A stretch of 64,000 bases of DNA, from contig NZ_AP014924.1 of assembly GCF_001544015.1 (NCBI RefSeq), positions 2,604,001 to 2,668,000 of the forward strand, written 5' to 3'. The position numbers were made by a program, and so were the translations under genes. The DNA comes from Limnochorda pilosa. GTDB taxonomy: Bacteria; Bacillota; Limnochordia; Limnochordales; Limnochordaceae. Position 1 is the stretch's first letter, and the number at the start of each line of letters is the position of its first letter. Shown in pieces: positions 8,627 through 15,945 of this stretch. The notes under the pieces are model-generated. The model did not search any database and was not told where the DNA came from. It was given only the letters and a program-made list of their open reading frames with translations.

Positions 8627-8662
8627 CCGCCCCGGGGGGCGAGCCATCCACCCCCGGGGCGG
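8627..8662 (-). repeat. Intercistronic hairpin between binding-protein and OppB-type genes
   Basis: A perfect 12-bp inverted repeat (8627-8638 and 8651-8662) with a 12-base loop fills the middle of the 111-base gap between the binding-protein gene (ends 8674) and the first permease gene (starts 8562). No U-tract follows. It occupies the same place as the hairpins at 488-570 and 13262-13288 and may protect the upstream message or thin out transcription into the permease genes. Confidence 0.75.
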
Positions 8663-8673
8663 CGCGAGCCCGG

Positions 8674-10452
8674 CTACCGGCGGTAGGCCGTGTAGGGCGT
8701 GCCCACGTTCACGCCGTCCTCGCTCTGGAAGTAGTTGCCGACGCTCTTCTGCACCGCGAGGAGGTTCATCCCCTTGGCGATGAAGATCACCGGCAGCTCC
8801 CGGGCGTAGATCTCCTGCCACTCGTCGTAGTAGGCCTTGCGCTCGGCCGGGTCCATGGCCACCTGGCCCTTCTCGAAGAGCTCGTAGACCCGGCGCTCCC
8901 AGTCGAACATCTCGCCGAAGACGGGCTTTTGCTCCTTCCCCTCCATGGTGGAGAGGTGCCAGTAGTAGAGGGGCCGGCCCGGCTGCCAGATGGCCTTGCG
9001 CAGCTGCGGATCGGCCTGGTTGCCGAAGGCCATGATGATCGACTCGAAGTCGCCAGCCAGCGCCTTGTCGAAGGCCAGGCCGAACTTGATGAGCTGCAGG
9101 TTCACCTTCACGCCGGCCTGGAGCAGCTCCTCCCGCAGGAGGGCGGCCATGTCGCTCATCGGCTGCGAGTCGACGGCGGCGGTGAGGGTGAACTCCAGGT
9201 CCTTGCCCGAGGGCAGCTCCCGGATGCCGTCCCCATCCACGTCCCGGAGCCCCATCCCGTCCAGGGTCTGCCGGGCCGCCTGGGGATCGAAGGGCCGGCG
9301 CATCTCGGCCACCTTCGGGTTGTAGAAAGCCTTGTTGGAGGGCAGCACCGGCGCGCCCGGCAGGATGGCCAGGGTGTTGTAGACCTGGTCGATGATGCGT
9401 TCCCGGTCCACCAGCTGCTCCATGGCCGCCCGGAAGCGCGCGTCGCGGAAGAGGGCCCGCAGCTCGGGGTCCTTCGCGTCGAAGTTGAAGGCCCAGTGGG
9501 GCGGCGAGGGCGTGGGGGTCACGGGGTTGCCGGCGAAGACCTGGATCGGGGCGCCCGCCACCTCTTCGCTCTTGAGGCCCGGGAAGTCCGCGGCGCTGAT
9601 GGTGAGCACGTCGATGGCGCCCGCCTGGAACTGCGCGAGCTGCACCTGCTCATTCTGGACAATGAGGTAGACCAGCCGGTCCATGTAGGGCAGCGGGTTC
9701 CCCTGGGGGTCGACCTTCCAGAAGTGGGGGTTCCGTTCCAGCACCACCCGCTGGTCCACGTCGTAGCGGGCCAGCCGGAAGGGGCCGGTGCCCACGATCT
9801 GGTCCAGGGGCGTGTCGGTGGTCCAGGCCTTGTTGAAGCTGCCGGCCTCCAGGGCCGGGTTCGCCCCTTCGGTGAGGTCGGCCAGCCGGTGCTCGGGCAG
9901 CATGAGCGCGTGGGAGAGCACCCGGAAGAAGGCGCCGTAGGGCTCGGGCAGGAGGGCCCGCACCGTGCGGGCGTCCACCTTCTCCCAGCGGACCACCTGG
10001 TCGCCGAAGGTGTACCGGGCCCGCTCGTTCCCCTCGGCGTTGGGGTTCATCACCACGTGCCGCATGGTGTAGATGACGTCGTCCGCGGTGAAGGGCTCGC
10101 CATCGGACCACGAGACGGGCCGCAGGTGGAAGGTCACCGTGCGCCCGTCCTCGGAAACGTCCCATGACTCGGCAAGGCCCGGCTCCAGCTCGAAGGTGGC
10201 CGGGTTCTCCTCCACCAGCGGGGTGAGGACGTTGGCCATGATCGCGTAAGCGGTCGCGTCGATGACCCCGTAGTAGTTGAACGACTTGGGCGAGGAGGTG
10301 AGCGACAGGGTCAGCGTTCCGCCGGGGCGACCGATCTCCTGGAAGAGGGCGGGATCGACGGTCTTGGCGTGCGGCGGGGCCTGGGCAAGGGTGGTGCCGG
10401 CCAAGGCCAGTGCCAGGGCCACCACCAGCCCCCACCGGACGGTGCGGTGCAT
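8674..10452 (-). CDS. ABC transporter substrate-binding protein, family 5 (Opp/Dpp type)
   Basis: 592 residues, as usual for family 5 binding proteins. The signal peptide (core about 8-20) ends near TLAQA without a lipobox cysteine, so it is probably soluble or periplasmic rather than a lipoprotein. Family features follow: GGTLTLSLTSSPKSFNYY, LTPLVEENPATFELEPGLAESW, TVTFHLRPVSWSDGEPFTADDV and GTGPFRL. The frame is open upstream, but the ATG at 10452 has AGGAGGGAGA six bases before it and is followed directly by the signal peptide. It is the first gene of a three-gene operon with the two Opp-type permeases. Promoter block B (10564-10613) lies 111 bases upstream. Because the same block precedes murQ, a muropeptide or cell-wall fragment is a reasonable but unproven substrate. 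Confidence 0.93.
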   Translation of the reverse strand: MHRTVRWGLVVALALALAGTTLAQAPPHAKTVDPALFQEIGRPGGTLTLSLTSSPKSFNYYGVIDATAYAIMANVLTPLVEENPATFELEPGLAESWDVSEDGRTVTFHLRPVSWSDGEPFTADDVIYTMRHVVMNPNAEGNERARYTFGDQVVRWEKVDARTVRALLPEPYGAFFRVLSHALMLPEHRLADLTEGANPALEAGSFNKAWTTDTPLDQIVGTGPFRLARYDVDQRVVLERNPHFWKVDPQGNPLPYMDRLVYLIVQNEQVQLAQFQAGAIDVLTISAADFPGLKSEEVAGAPIQVFAGNPVTPTPSPPHWAFNFDAKDPELRALFRDARFRAAMEQLVDRERIIDQVYNTLAILPGAPVLPSNKAFYNPKVAEMRRPFDPQAARQTLDGMGLRDVDGDGIRELPSGKDLEFTLTAAVDSQPMSDMAALLREELLQAGVKVNLQLIKFGLAFDKALAGDFESIIMAFGNQADPQLRKAIWQPGRPLYYWHLSTMEGKEQKPVFGEMFDWERRVYELFEKGQVAMDPAERKAYYDEWQEIYARELPVIFIAKGMNLLAVQKSVGNYFQSEDGVNVGTPYTAYRR

Positions 10453-10563
10453 CCAGTCTCCCTCCTGTGCGGCGGTCCCGGGCGCCGGATCGGGCAACCC
10501 CTCCGCGCCCGCGGCCAGCCGTGGGTAGGCGCGCGGTTGCGCTCCACCCCTCCCTTTCGCCTT

Positions 10564-10613
10564 GCGGAGTAGTGATCCTTCTTCAAGCGACGTTGATTTC
10601 CTCACGAAGTTTC
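10564..10613 (-). promoter_or_regulatory. Conserved promoter/operator block B, upstream of the Opp-type operon
   Basis: Minus-strand reading: GAAAC at 1-5, AACG at 20-23, CTCCGC at 45-50, the same numbering as block A. The candidate -35 is TCAACG and the candidate -10 ACTACT, with a 17-base spacer. The upstream (GAAAC) part overlaps the last codons of vapC, whose stop TGA is at 10602-10604. Blocks A and B also share GAAGGAT just before the -10 region. Confidence 0.6.
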
Positions 10614-11084
10614 TTGCTTGGTGGAGGGAGAGGCCTTGGGTGAGCGGGCGAAGCTGCGCTGCGGGAGGCGCGTGCCGCGCAACACCCGGGGGATGGCCTC
10701 CGCCAGCACGCCGTAATGGCCGTCGCTCAGATGCCAGAGCTCGCATCCCGATCGGGCCGCGGCGACGGCGATCATCGCGTCCACGGTCGGTACGCGCTGG
10801 CCTCGCGTGTCCAGATCCGCGAGCACCCGCCCTGCATCAAAGCCTGTTTCCATCGTCAGCGGAAGCACATCGAACGCCTGGAAGTCTGAAGTGATCGCCC
10901 GGAGGTCCTTTTCCCGCCGGGCGCCCCGAAGGACCTCGGCGGCGATGATGCTTACGGTGGCCACCCGATCCTGTGCGATCGCCTCCTGGATCGAAGTCCT
11001 CACGGCCTCGTCACCCCGCGGGTGATAGTACTCGACCCAGAGCGATGAGTCGACGAGGATGCGGCCGGCCGGGCTCATCTTCAT
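10602..11084 (-). CDS. vapC: PIN-domain ribonuclease toxin, VapC family
   Basis: 160 residues (158 if the ATG at 11078 is used). The PIN-domain acidic residues are in place: D12 in ILVDSSLWVEYY, E50 in AAEVLRG, D102 in VPTVDAMIAVAAA and D121 in LSDGHYG. VapC toxins are Mg-dependent RNases that usually cut tRNA or rRNA and are held inactive by VapB. Its ATG overlaps the antitoxin stop (ATGA at 11081-11084), so the two are translationally coupled. The C-terminal tail after about residue 132 (rich in R, S, P, K) is longer than usual and runs into promoter block B of the downstream transporter operon. The pair sits between two transporter operons with no sign of an associated mobile element. Confidence 0.92.
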   Translation of the reverse strand: MKMSPAGRILVDSSLWVEYYHPRGDEAVRTSIQEAIAQDRVATVSIIAAEVLRGARREKDLRAITSDFQAFDVLPLTMETGFDAGRVLADLDTRGQRVPTVDAMIAVAAARSGCELWHLSDGHYGVLAEAIPRVLRGTRLPQRSFARSPKASPSTKQETS

Positions 11085-11287
11085 CGCCTGTCCCTTTGCT
11101 CCCAGATCTCTTCGGCAGTGATATCGAGGGCGATCTTCCCCGCGTGGGCAATGGCCTGCCGCTGCCTGAGGCTGCGCACGAAGAGCTCCAGGGCCATCTC
11201 CACCGCCTGGCGCTTGCTCGAGGCGCCGGAGAGATCGACCGCCTCTTCGATCAGGTGCGGATCCAGGGTCAGGGTGAGGCGCTTCAC
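11081..11287 (-). CDS. vapB: VapB-family antitoxin
   Basis: 68 residues starting VKRLTLTLDPHLIEEAV, a ribbon-helix-helix N-terminus of the VapB type common in actinobacterial and high-GC Bacillota pairs, followed by the GASSKRQAVEMALE segment and a C-terminal arm (about 45-68) that would bind the toxin. Of two nearby GTG codons, the one at 11287 is 8 bases from AAGGAGG and is preferred; the GTG at 11293 would be only 2 bases away. It would bind and neutralise VapC and repress the pair. An 8-bp inverted repeat at 11307-11328 just upstream is the likely operator. Confidence 0.9.
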   Translation of the reverse strand: MKRLTLTLDPHLIEEAVDLSGASSKRQAVEMALELFVRSLRQRQAIAHAGKIALDITAEEIWEQRDRR

Positions 11288-11306
11288 CGACACCACCTCC
11301 TTGCAC

Positions 11307-11328
11307 CATCTGCGGATGTACGCAGATG
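11307..11328 (-). promoter_or_regulatory. Candidate VapBC operator (inverted repeat)
   Basis: CATCTGCG at 11307-11314 and CGCAGATG at 11321-11328 form a perfect 8-bp inverted repeat with a 6-base spacer, 20 bases upstream of the vapB start and just before its Shine-Dalgarno sequence. Antitoxins with ribbon-helix-helix domains usually bind such repeats to control their own promoter. Confidence 0.6.
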
Positions 11329-11405
11329 ATGTCTCCGCCCTCATGATGCTTCGGAGCACCCACCCCGTCAAGAGGGAAGCCCCACAATGGGAACCCTCGG
11401 GTCCC

Positions 11406-12269
11406 CTACTGCTTCACCGCTCCCCGGGTGAGCCCGGCGATGATCTGGCGCTGGAAGACCAGGAAGAGGGCGACGATGGGCAGCGCCGAGATGGCCGCCG
11501 CCGCCATTTGATGCACATAGTCGACGCCGAAGCGCCCCTGGTAGAGCGCGAGCCCGAGGGTGAGGGTGCGGGTCTCGGCGGACGAGGTGAGGATGAGCGG
11601 CATCAGGAACTGGTTCCAGGTGGTGAGGGCGGTGTTGATGAGCACCACGGCCAGGGCGGGCCGGGCCAGGGGCATCAGCACCCGGAAGAGGATCTGGAAG
11701 TCCCCCGCCCCGTCCACCCGGGCCGCCTCGTCCAGGGAGCGGGGCAGCCCGTCGAAGTACTGTTTCATGAGGAAGATGCCGAAGCCTTCCACCAGCGAGG
11801 GGAGCATCAGGGCGGCCAGGGTGTCGTAGAGCCCGATCCGCTGGATCAGCACGTAGATGGGGATCATCAGCACGTGCACGGGGATCATCATCCGGGCCAG
11901 GATCAGGGCCAACACCAGCCCGGACCCCCGGAAGGGCTTGCGTGAGAGGGCGTAGGCCACCATGGAGTCGAAGAGGAGGTTGGCCGCCAGCACCACCACC
12001 GTCACCAGCGCCGAGTTGAGGAAGTAGCGGTCGAAGCGGTCGGCCACCCACACGTCCCGGTAGTTCTGGAAGGTGATCGTCTCGGGAATGAGGTCGCCCA
12101 GCTGGTTGACCAGCGCGCCCCCGGTCCGCACCGAGGTGGAGAGCATGAGGAGGAAGGGAAAGAGGGTGCTGAGCGCCACCAGGCCCAGCACCAGGTAGAG
12201 CCCGGCCCGCCCGGCCACCTGCCGGCCCGGCGGCCGCCTGCGTCCCACCCCGCCCCGGCCTCCCCTCAT
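11406..12269 (-). CDS. Sugar ABC transporter permease, MalG/UgpE type
   Basis: 287 residues with six predicted helices. The EAA loop is clear in LPRSLDEAARVDGAGDFQIL, and FPFLLMLSTSVRT after the first helix and MKQYFDGLP are family features. It is the second membrane subunit of a CUT1 importer in the cytoplasmic membrane. The ATG at 12269 overlaps the stop of the upstream permease (ATGA), so the two are coupled, and GGAGGGG precedes it. It is the last gene of the operon that starts with the binding protein at 14529. No ATPase gene is present; CUT1 systems in Bacillota often share one MsmX-type ATPase encoded elsewhere. Confidence 0.94.
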   Translation of the reverse strand: MRGGRGGVGRRRPPGRQVAGRAGLYLVLGLVALSTLFPFLLMLSTSVRTGGALVNQLGDLIPETITFQNYRDVWVADRFDRYFLNSALVTVVVLAANLLFDSMVAYALSRKPFRGSGLVLALILARMMIPVHVLMIPIYVLIQRIGLYDTLAALMLPSLVEGFGIFLMKQYFDGLPRSLDEAARVDGAGDFQILFRVLMPLARPALAVVLINTALTTWNQFLMPLILTSSAETRTLTLGLALYQGRFGVDYVHQMAAAAISALPIVALFLVFQRQIIAGLTRGAVKQ

Positions 12270-13231
12270 CCGTGGATCCCCTCCCTCTGAACGAGCCGGT
12301 ACTGGACCAGCGAAAAGACCAGGATGATGAAGAAGAGCACGTAGGCCACCGCCGAGGCGTACCCCATGTCGAACTTCTGGAAGCCCATGGTGTAGAGGTG
12401 GTACACAACGGTCGTGGTCCGCCCCAGCGGGCGCCCCTGGGTCATGACGAAGATCTCCGAGAAGATCTGGAAGGACCGGATGGTGTTGATCACCAGCACG
12501 AAGACCAGGGTGGGCCGCAGGAGCGGCAGGGTGATGCGGAAGAACCGCCGGGCAGGCGTGGCGCCGTCCACCGCCGCGGACTCGTAGAGCTCCTCGGGGA
12601 TGCTCTGGAGCCCCGCCAGGAAGAGGATGGTGTAGTACCCGAAGCTGGCCCAGACGTCCATGAGCATGATCGCGGGCAGCGCCCAGCGGGTGCTGAGGAG
12701 CCAGTTGGTCCGCTCCACGCCCACCAGGGCCAGGAGCCCGTTGAGCGGCCCGTAGGGTGCGTACAGGTAGACGAAGATGGTGGAGATGACGATCACCGAC
12801 GTGACCGAGGGCAGGAAGTAGGAGGCCCGGAAGAAGTCCCGCAGCCGCAGCCGCTGGTTGAGGAAGACGGCCAGGGTCACGGCGATACTGGTGGTGAACG
12901 GGATCGTGCCCACCACGAAGAAGAGCGTGTTCTTCAGGGCCAGGGCGAAGCGCCGGTCGCCCAGGAGGCGGGCGTAGTTCTCAAGCCCCACCCACTGGGG
13001 CGGCAAACCGCTCAGCGGGTTGTACTGGGTGAAGCTCAGGTATAGGGAGTAGAGGATCGGGTAGAGGCTGAAGACCAGGAAGCTGAGCACCCAGGGCGAG
13101 AGGAGCACGCCCGTGGAGCCCGCGTCCCGCGCCCGCAGCCACCGGAGCGACCCGGCGGCGGCCGGGCGCGCCCCCAGGACCCGGCTCACCCCTTCGGTCC
13201 CCGTGGGGACCGCACCCCGGTTGCCTGCCAT
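12266..13231 (-). CDS. Sugar ABC transporter permease, MalF/UgpA type
   Basis: 321 residues from the ATG at 13231, which has GGGGAGG upstream; the frame is open further upstream without a comparable ribosome site. The first helix (LLSPWVLSFLVFSLYPILYS) is followed by LSFTQYNPLSG, WVGLENYARLLGDRRF and the EAA loop IPEELYESAAVDGATPARRF, all typical of MalF/UgpA-type permeases. It ends in a four-base overlap with the MalG-type gene. With the binding protein at 13327-14529 it forms the importer for an unidentified sugar. Confidence 0.94.
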   Translation of the reverse strand: MAGNRGAVPTGTEGVSRVLGARPAAAGSLRWLRARDAGSTGVLLSPWVLSFLVFSLYPILYSLYLSFTQYNPLSGLPPQWVGLENYARLLGDRRFALALKNTLFFVVGTIPFTTSIAVTLAVFLNQRLRLRDFFRASYFLPSVTSVIVISTIFVYLYAPYGPLNGLLALVGVERTNWLLSTRWALPAIMLMDVWASFGYYTILFLAGLQSIPEELYESAAVDGATPARRFFRITLPLLRPTLVFVLVINTIRSFQIFSEIFVMTQGRPLGRTTTVVYHLYTMGFQKFDMGYASAVAYVLFFIILVFSLVQYRLVQREGIHG

Positions 13232-13261
13232 GCACCTGCCTCCCCTGGGACCGGCGGAACT

Positions 13262-13288
13262 GGCCGGGCGCCTCATGGGCGCCCGGCC
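13262..13288 (-). repeat. Intercistronic hairpin between sugar-binding protein and permease genes
   Basis: A perfect 11-bp inverted repeat (13262-13272 and 13278-13288, 5-base loop) lies in the 95-base gap between the binding-protein gene and its first permease gene. It is the third instance of such a hairpin at this position in the window (see 488-570 and 8627-8662). Confidence 0.75.
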
Positions 13289-13326
13289 GTCCCCGCGTGC
13301 CCGGTGTCACGCCTCAGGTCTGCTTC

Positions 13327-14529
13327 TCAGAGCAGCGGCTCGATGGCGTCCTGTGCGTACTCGAGGGCCTCCTGGGGCGAGCTGAACTGGCCCAGGAGCA
13401 ACCCCTCCACCGCTTCGGTGACCGCGGTGGCCATCTCCTCCCACGCCGGGTGCATGGGCGGGTGGGTGGCTTCCGCCATGGCCTCGATGAAGAGGGCGAT
13501 CCCCGGGTTCGCCCGCAGGTGCGCCTGCTGGTCCGACCGGCTGAACGAGATGAGGCTCGGGATGTGGCTCGAGATGAGGTTCCCCGTCACCAGCGCCTTG
13601 GCCAGCTCGCCGGCGAGTGCCTTCTGCTTCGACCCGGACCAGACCACCAGGTAGTCCGCCCCCGAGAAGACGACGCTCTTCGCCCCCGCGGGCGCGGGGA
13701 GGAGGAACACGCCGTACTCGAGGCCCGGCGCGTCCTTCTCCAGGTTGAGGGTACCGTCGAAGATCATCCCCACCTTGCCCAGGTAGAAGGCCTGGCGGAC
13801 CTCCTCCTGGGTACCCACCAGGGAGGAGGCGGCCAGCTCCTGGTAGTAGGCCAGGGCGTCGACGAAGGGCTTCTCGGTCACCCGAGCCTGGGTCCAGTCG
13901 TCGTTCAGCGTCCGCCCGCCGTTGGACCAGACGAAGGGATAGAACTTCTGCCAGGTGGTGAAACGGCCGCCGATCTTGATGGAGTAGCCGTAGAGGTCCG
14001 GATCCAGCGCGTGGATGCGCCGGGAGGCGTCCAGGAGCTCGTCCCAGGTGGTGGGCACCTTCTCGATGCCCGCCCGGGCGAAGAGGTCCTTGTTGTAGTA
14101 GACCACGTTGGCGGTGCCGAACCAGGGCAGCCCGTAGACTTCACCGCTCTTGGTGACGGGATCGAGCCCCGTCAGATCCGAGGCGAGCTCGCCCGCGTCG
14201 ATGGGCGCCAGGGCCCCGGCGCCCATGAACTGGGGCATCCACGTGGAGCCCAGCTCCACCACGTCCGGACCGTTGCGGGCGGCGATGGCCACGGTGATCT
14301 TGTCGAGGCCGTTCTCCCAGGTGAGCTGCTCGTGCTTCACCTTCACGCCGGGATGGGCCTCCTCGAAGGCGTCCAGCGCGGGCCGCAGCCACTCCTCGCT
14401 CCAGAAAGTCCAGATGGTGAGCTCCTGGGCCGCGGCAGGGACCGCCAGGACCACCGGTGCCACCAGCAGCGCGGCCGCCAGCCCCATCGCGACCGCGCCG
14501 GCCTTCCCTCTTCGAACCCGTTGGAACAC
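13327..14529 (-). CDS. Extracellular sugar-binding protein of an ABC transporter (family 1)
   Basis: 400 residues from the GTG at 14529, preceded by GGGAGGGAAGGT; the open frame continues far upstream without a second credible start. A signal peptide (core about 14-30) ends VPAAAQE with no lipobox cysteine. The mature protein has LTIWTFWSEEWLRPALDAFE, NGPDVVELGSTW and GEVYGLPWFGTANVVYYN, the signature pattern of CUT1 family 1 binding proteins. It is the first gene of a three-gene operon with the permeases at 12266-13231 and 11406-12269. Promoter block C (14616-14662), the relative of the blocks before murQ and the Opp-type operon, lies 86 bases upstream. Substrate unknown. Confidence 0.94.
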   Translation of the reverse strand: MFQRVRRGKAGAVAMGLAAALLVAPVVLAVPAAAQELTIWTFWSEEWLRPALDAFEEAHPGVKVKHEQLTWENGLDKITVAIAARNGPDVVELGSTWMPQFMGAGALAPIDAGELASDLTGLDPVTKSGEVYGLPWFGTANVVYYNKDLFARAGIEKVPTTWDELLDASRRIHALDPDLYGYSIKIGGRFTTWQKFYPFVWSNGGRTLNDDWTQARVTEKPFVDALAYYQELAASSLVGTQEEVRQAFYLGKVGMIFDGTLNLEKDAPGLEYGVFLLPAPAGAKSVVFSGADYLVVWSGSKQKALAGELAKALVTGNLISSHIPSLISFSRSDQQAHLRANPGIALFIEAMAEATHPPMHPAWEEMATAVTEAVEGLLLGQFSSPQEALEYAQDAIEPLL

Positions 14530-14615
14530 GACGGACCTTCCCTCCCCTGGCGTGCTCGGTGACGGGTGCGCGCGCCGTGACCCGTCCTGCACGCTGCTTC
14601 TCACCTTCGATGCCG

Positions 14616-14662
14616 GCGGAGTGATTTCCTGGTATGGGATCTCGTTCCAGAAGGAAAGTTTC
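14616..14662 (-). promoter_or_regulatory. Conserved promoter/operator block C, upstream of the second sugar transporter
   Basis: Minus-strand reading: GAAAC at 1-5, AACG at 17-20 and CTCCGC at 42-47. The AACG-to-CTCCGC distance equals that in blocks A and B; only the GAAAC-to-AACG gap is 3 bases shorter. The candidate -35 is GGAACG and the candidate -10 ATCACT (17-base spacer). GAAAC here is part of a perfect 6-bp inverted repeat, GGAAAGtttCTTTCC, at 14653-14667, a plausible repressor operator. Confidence 0.62.
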
Positions 14663-14747
14663 TTTCCCCTTCGGGAGACCTGGCTTTCACCTGCTGAGGC
14701 CGTCCTGGTGCCCATGCGGTACCCATGCGCCGGAGTCGGCCGTGTGG

Positions 14748-14753
14748 TACGAT
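14748..14753 (+). promoter_or_regulatory. Weak candidate -10 for the GNAT gene
   Basis: TGGTACGAT is an extended -10-like sequence 32 bases before the ATG at 14786. No good -35 is visible at 16-19 bases upstream. Confidence 0.35.
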
Positions 14754-14785
14754 CGAGTTGAGGGCATAGGTCCGGGGGGGTCCGC

Positions 14786-15781
14786 ATGCCGTACGAGCGA
14801 GGGGAGCTGGAAGCCATCACGCGCCGGGCACGCCCCGGGGATGAGGAGACGATCCTCACACCCTGCGTGGCGCCGCCTCCGGAGGGCGTCGAACCTGGGG
14901 CGTGGCAGGCCGCGGTACGCGCGCGCCGGGAGTGGCTCCACCACGGCCTGGCATCGGGACGCCTGCGGGTGATGCTTGCCCTGGTGCCGGCCCAAGAGGG
15001 GCCGCTGATGGAGTATCCGGGGGTCGGCCGCGTTCCCGTGGCATCGCTGGCGCACGATGGGTTGATCCCAGCCGGAATCATCGAGTACGCGCCCCTGGCT
15101 CATGCCGCGGAACCCGTCCGGGGAGGGGACCACTGGATCATCCACTGCATGTGGGTGATCCCGCCCTTTGCACGCCGGGGCGTGGGCAGCGCGCTGCTCA
15201 CCGCGGCGGTACGGGACCTGCGGGAGGACCCAGAGGTCGCGCCTGAAGCGGGCCTGGCGGTGGTGGCCTACCGGGGCGAGCAATGGTGGGGCTTCTTCGA
15301 CTACATGCCCGAGGCCTTCTTCGCCCGCCACGGTTTCCGACCCGTGGATCGGGACGGTTCCCGGGTTCTCATGTACCGTCCCGTGGCGGCCACACCCATG
15401 GACCTCTTCGAACGCTGCGACGAGCCGCCCGGGGCCGGCCAGCCTCTGTACCTCATCCCGCCGCGGCAGAACCTCGAGGGAACGGGGGTCCCGGGCACCA
15501 TCCCCTTGCCCGGAGAAGAAGCCGGTGCTGCACGGCCCCAAGGAACCCACGTCCGCTTCCTCTATCACAGTCGTTGCCCTGCCGCCGCCGCGGTCTGGGA
15601 GCGTCTGAAGGCCGAGGCGGGTTCGCGGCCGGGCCTCCACCTCGAGGCGGTGGACACCCGGGACCCGGGTGCGATGCGCTGGTACGGGGTGGCCAACGGC
15701 CTCTTCGTCAACGGTCGCCTGGTGCTTCACAAGGTCCCGTCGCCCGGTGAGGTCCGGGCTGCGGCCGGCATCGGCCCTTGA
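14786..15781 (+). CDS. GNAT-family acetyltransferase with a C-terminal thioredoxin-like/YoaP-type region
   Basis: 331 residues. The N-terminal half (about 5-205) is a GNAT fold: the acetyl-CoA loop is visible as [18 protein letters not shown] (about 129-146), after the strand WIIHCMWV and before [10 protein letters not shown]. The second half (about 240-331) contains [20 protein letters not shown] and ends [20 protein letters not shown], which resembles a thioredoxin-fold region with a single cysteine, as in YoaP-type GNAT proteins. The substrate is unknown. It stands alone between a divergent transporter operon and a tRNA gene. The start ATG at 14786 is preceded only by a G-rich run, so it is less secure than the domain call. 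Confidence 0.75.
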   Translation: MPYERGELEAITRRARPGDEETILTPCVAPPPEGVEPGAWQAAVRARREWLHHGLASGRLRVMLALVPAQEGPLMEYPGVGRVPVASLAHDGLIPAGIIEYAPLAHAAEPVRGGDHWIIHCMWVIPPFARRGVGSALLTAAVRDLREDPEVAPEAGLAVVAYRGEQWWGFFDYMPEAFFARHGFRPVDRDGSRVLMYRPVAATPMDLFERCDEPPGAGQPLYLIPPRQNLEGTGVPGTIPLPGEEAGAARPQGTHVRFLYHSRCPAAAAVWERLKAEAGSRPGLHLEAVDTRDPGAMRWYGVANGLFVNGRLVLHKVPSPGEVRAAAGIGP

Positions 15782-15849
15782 GCGGCGCCGTTCACCGGCC
15801 GCCTGGCTTGGCCCCGCCCATCCGACCTGACACCAGCCTTGCCCGCCCG

Positions 15850-15879
15850 TTGACCTCCCCTGCCCGCCGGAGGTATACT
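15850..15879 (+). promoter_or_regulatory. Promoter of the tRNA-Ile(UAU) gene
   Basis: TTGACC at 15850-15855 and TATACT at 15874-15879 are separated by 18 bases, 66 bases before the tRNA. This is a near-consensus housekeeping (sigma A) promoter. Confidence 0.8.
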
Positions 15880-15945
15880 GGCGCCGGGCCGGAGGCCCTG
15901 CACCTCGGAAGCGCCGGAAGAGGGCTCGATCCACCGCACACACCC

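Noticed and set aside
5346-14662. Reading the shared promoter blocks as ordinary ECF sigma promoters
   Set aside because: The AAC in the upstream box is ECF-like, but the CG-containing downstream element is about 25 bases away, too far for the usual ECF spacing; left as an unknown regulator or sigma factor.
14786-15781. Frameshift between the two halves of the GNAT protein
   Set aside because: The frame is continuous and two-domain GNAT proteins with a thioredoxin-like C-terminal part exist; there is no sign of a broken gene.
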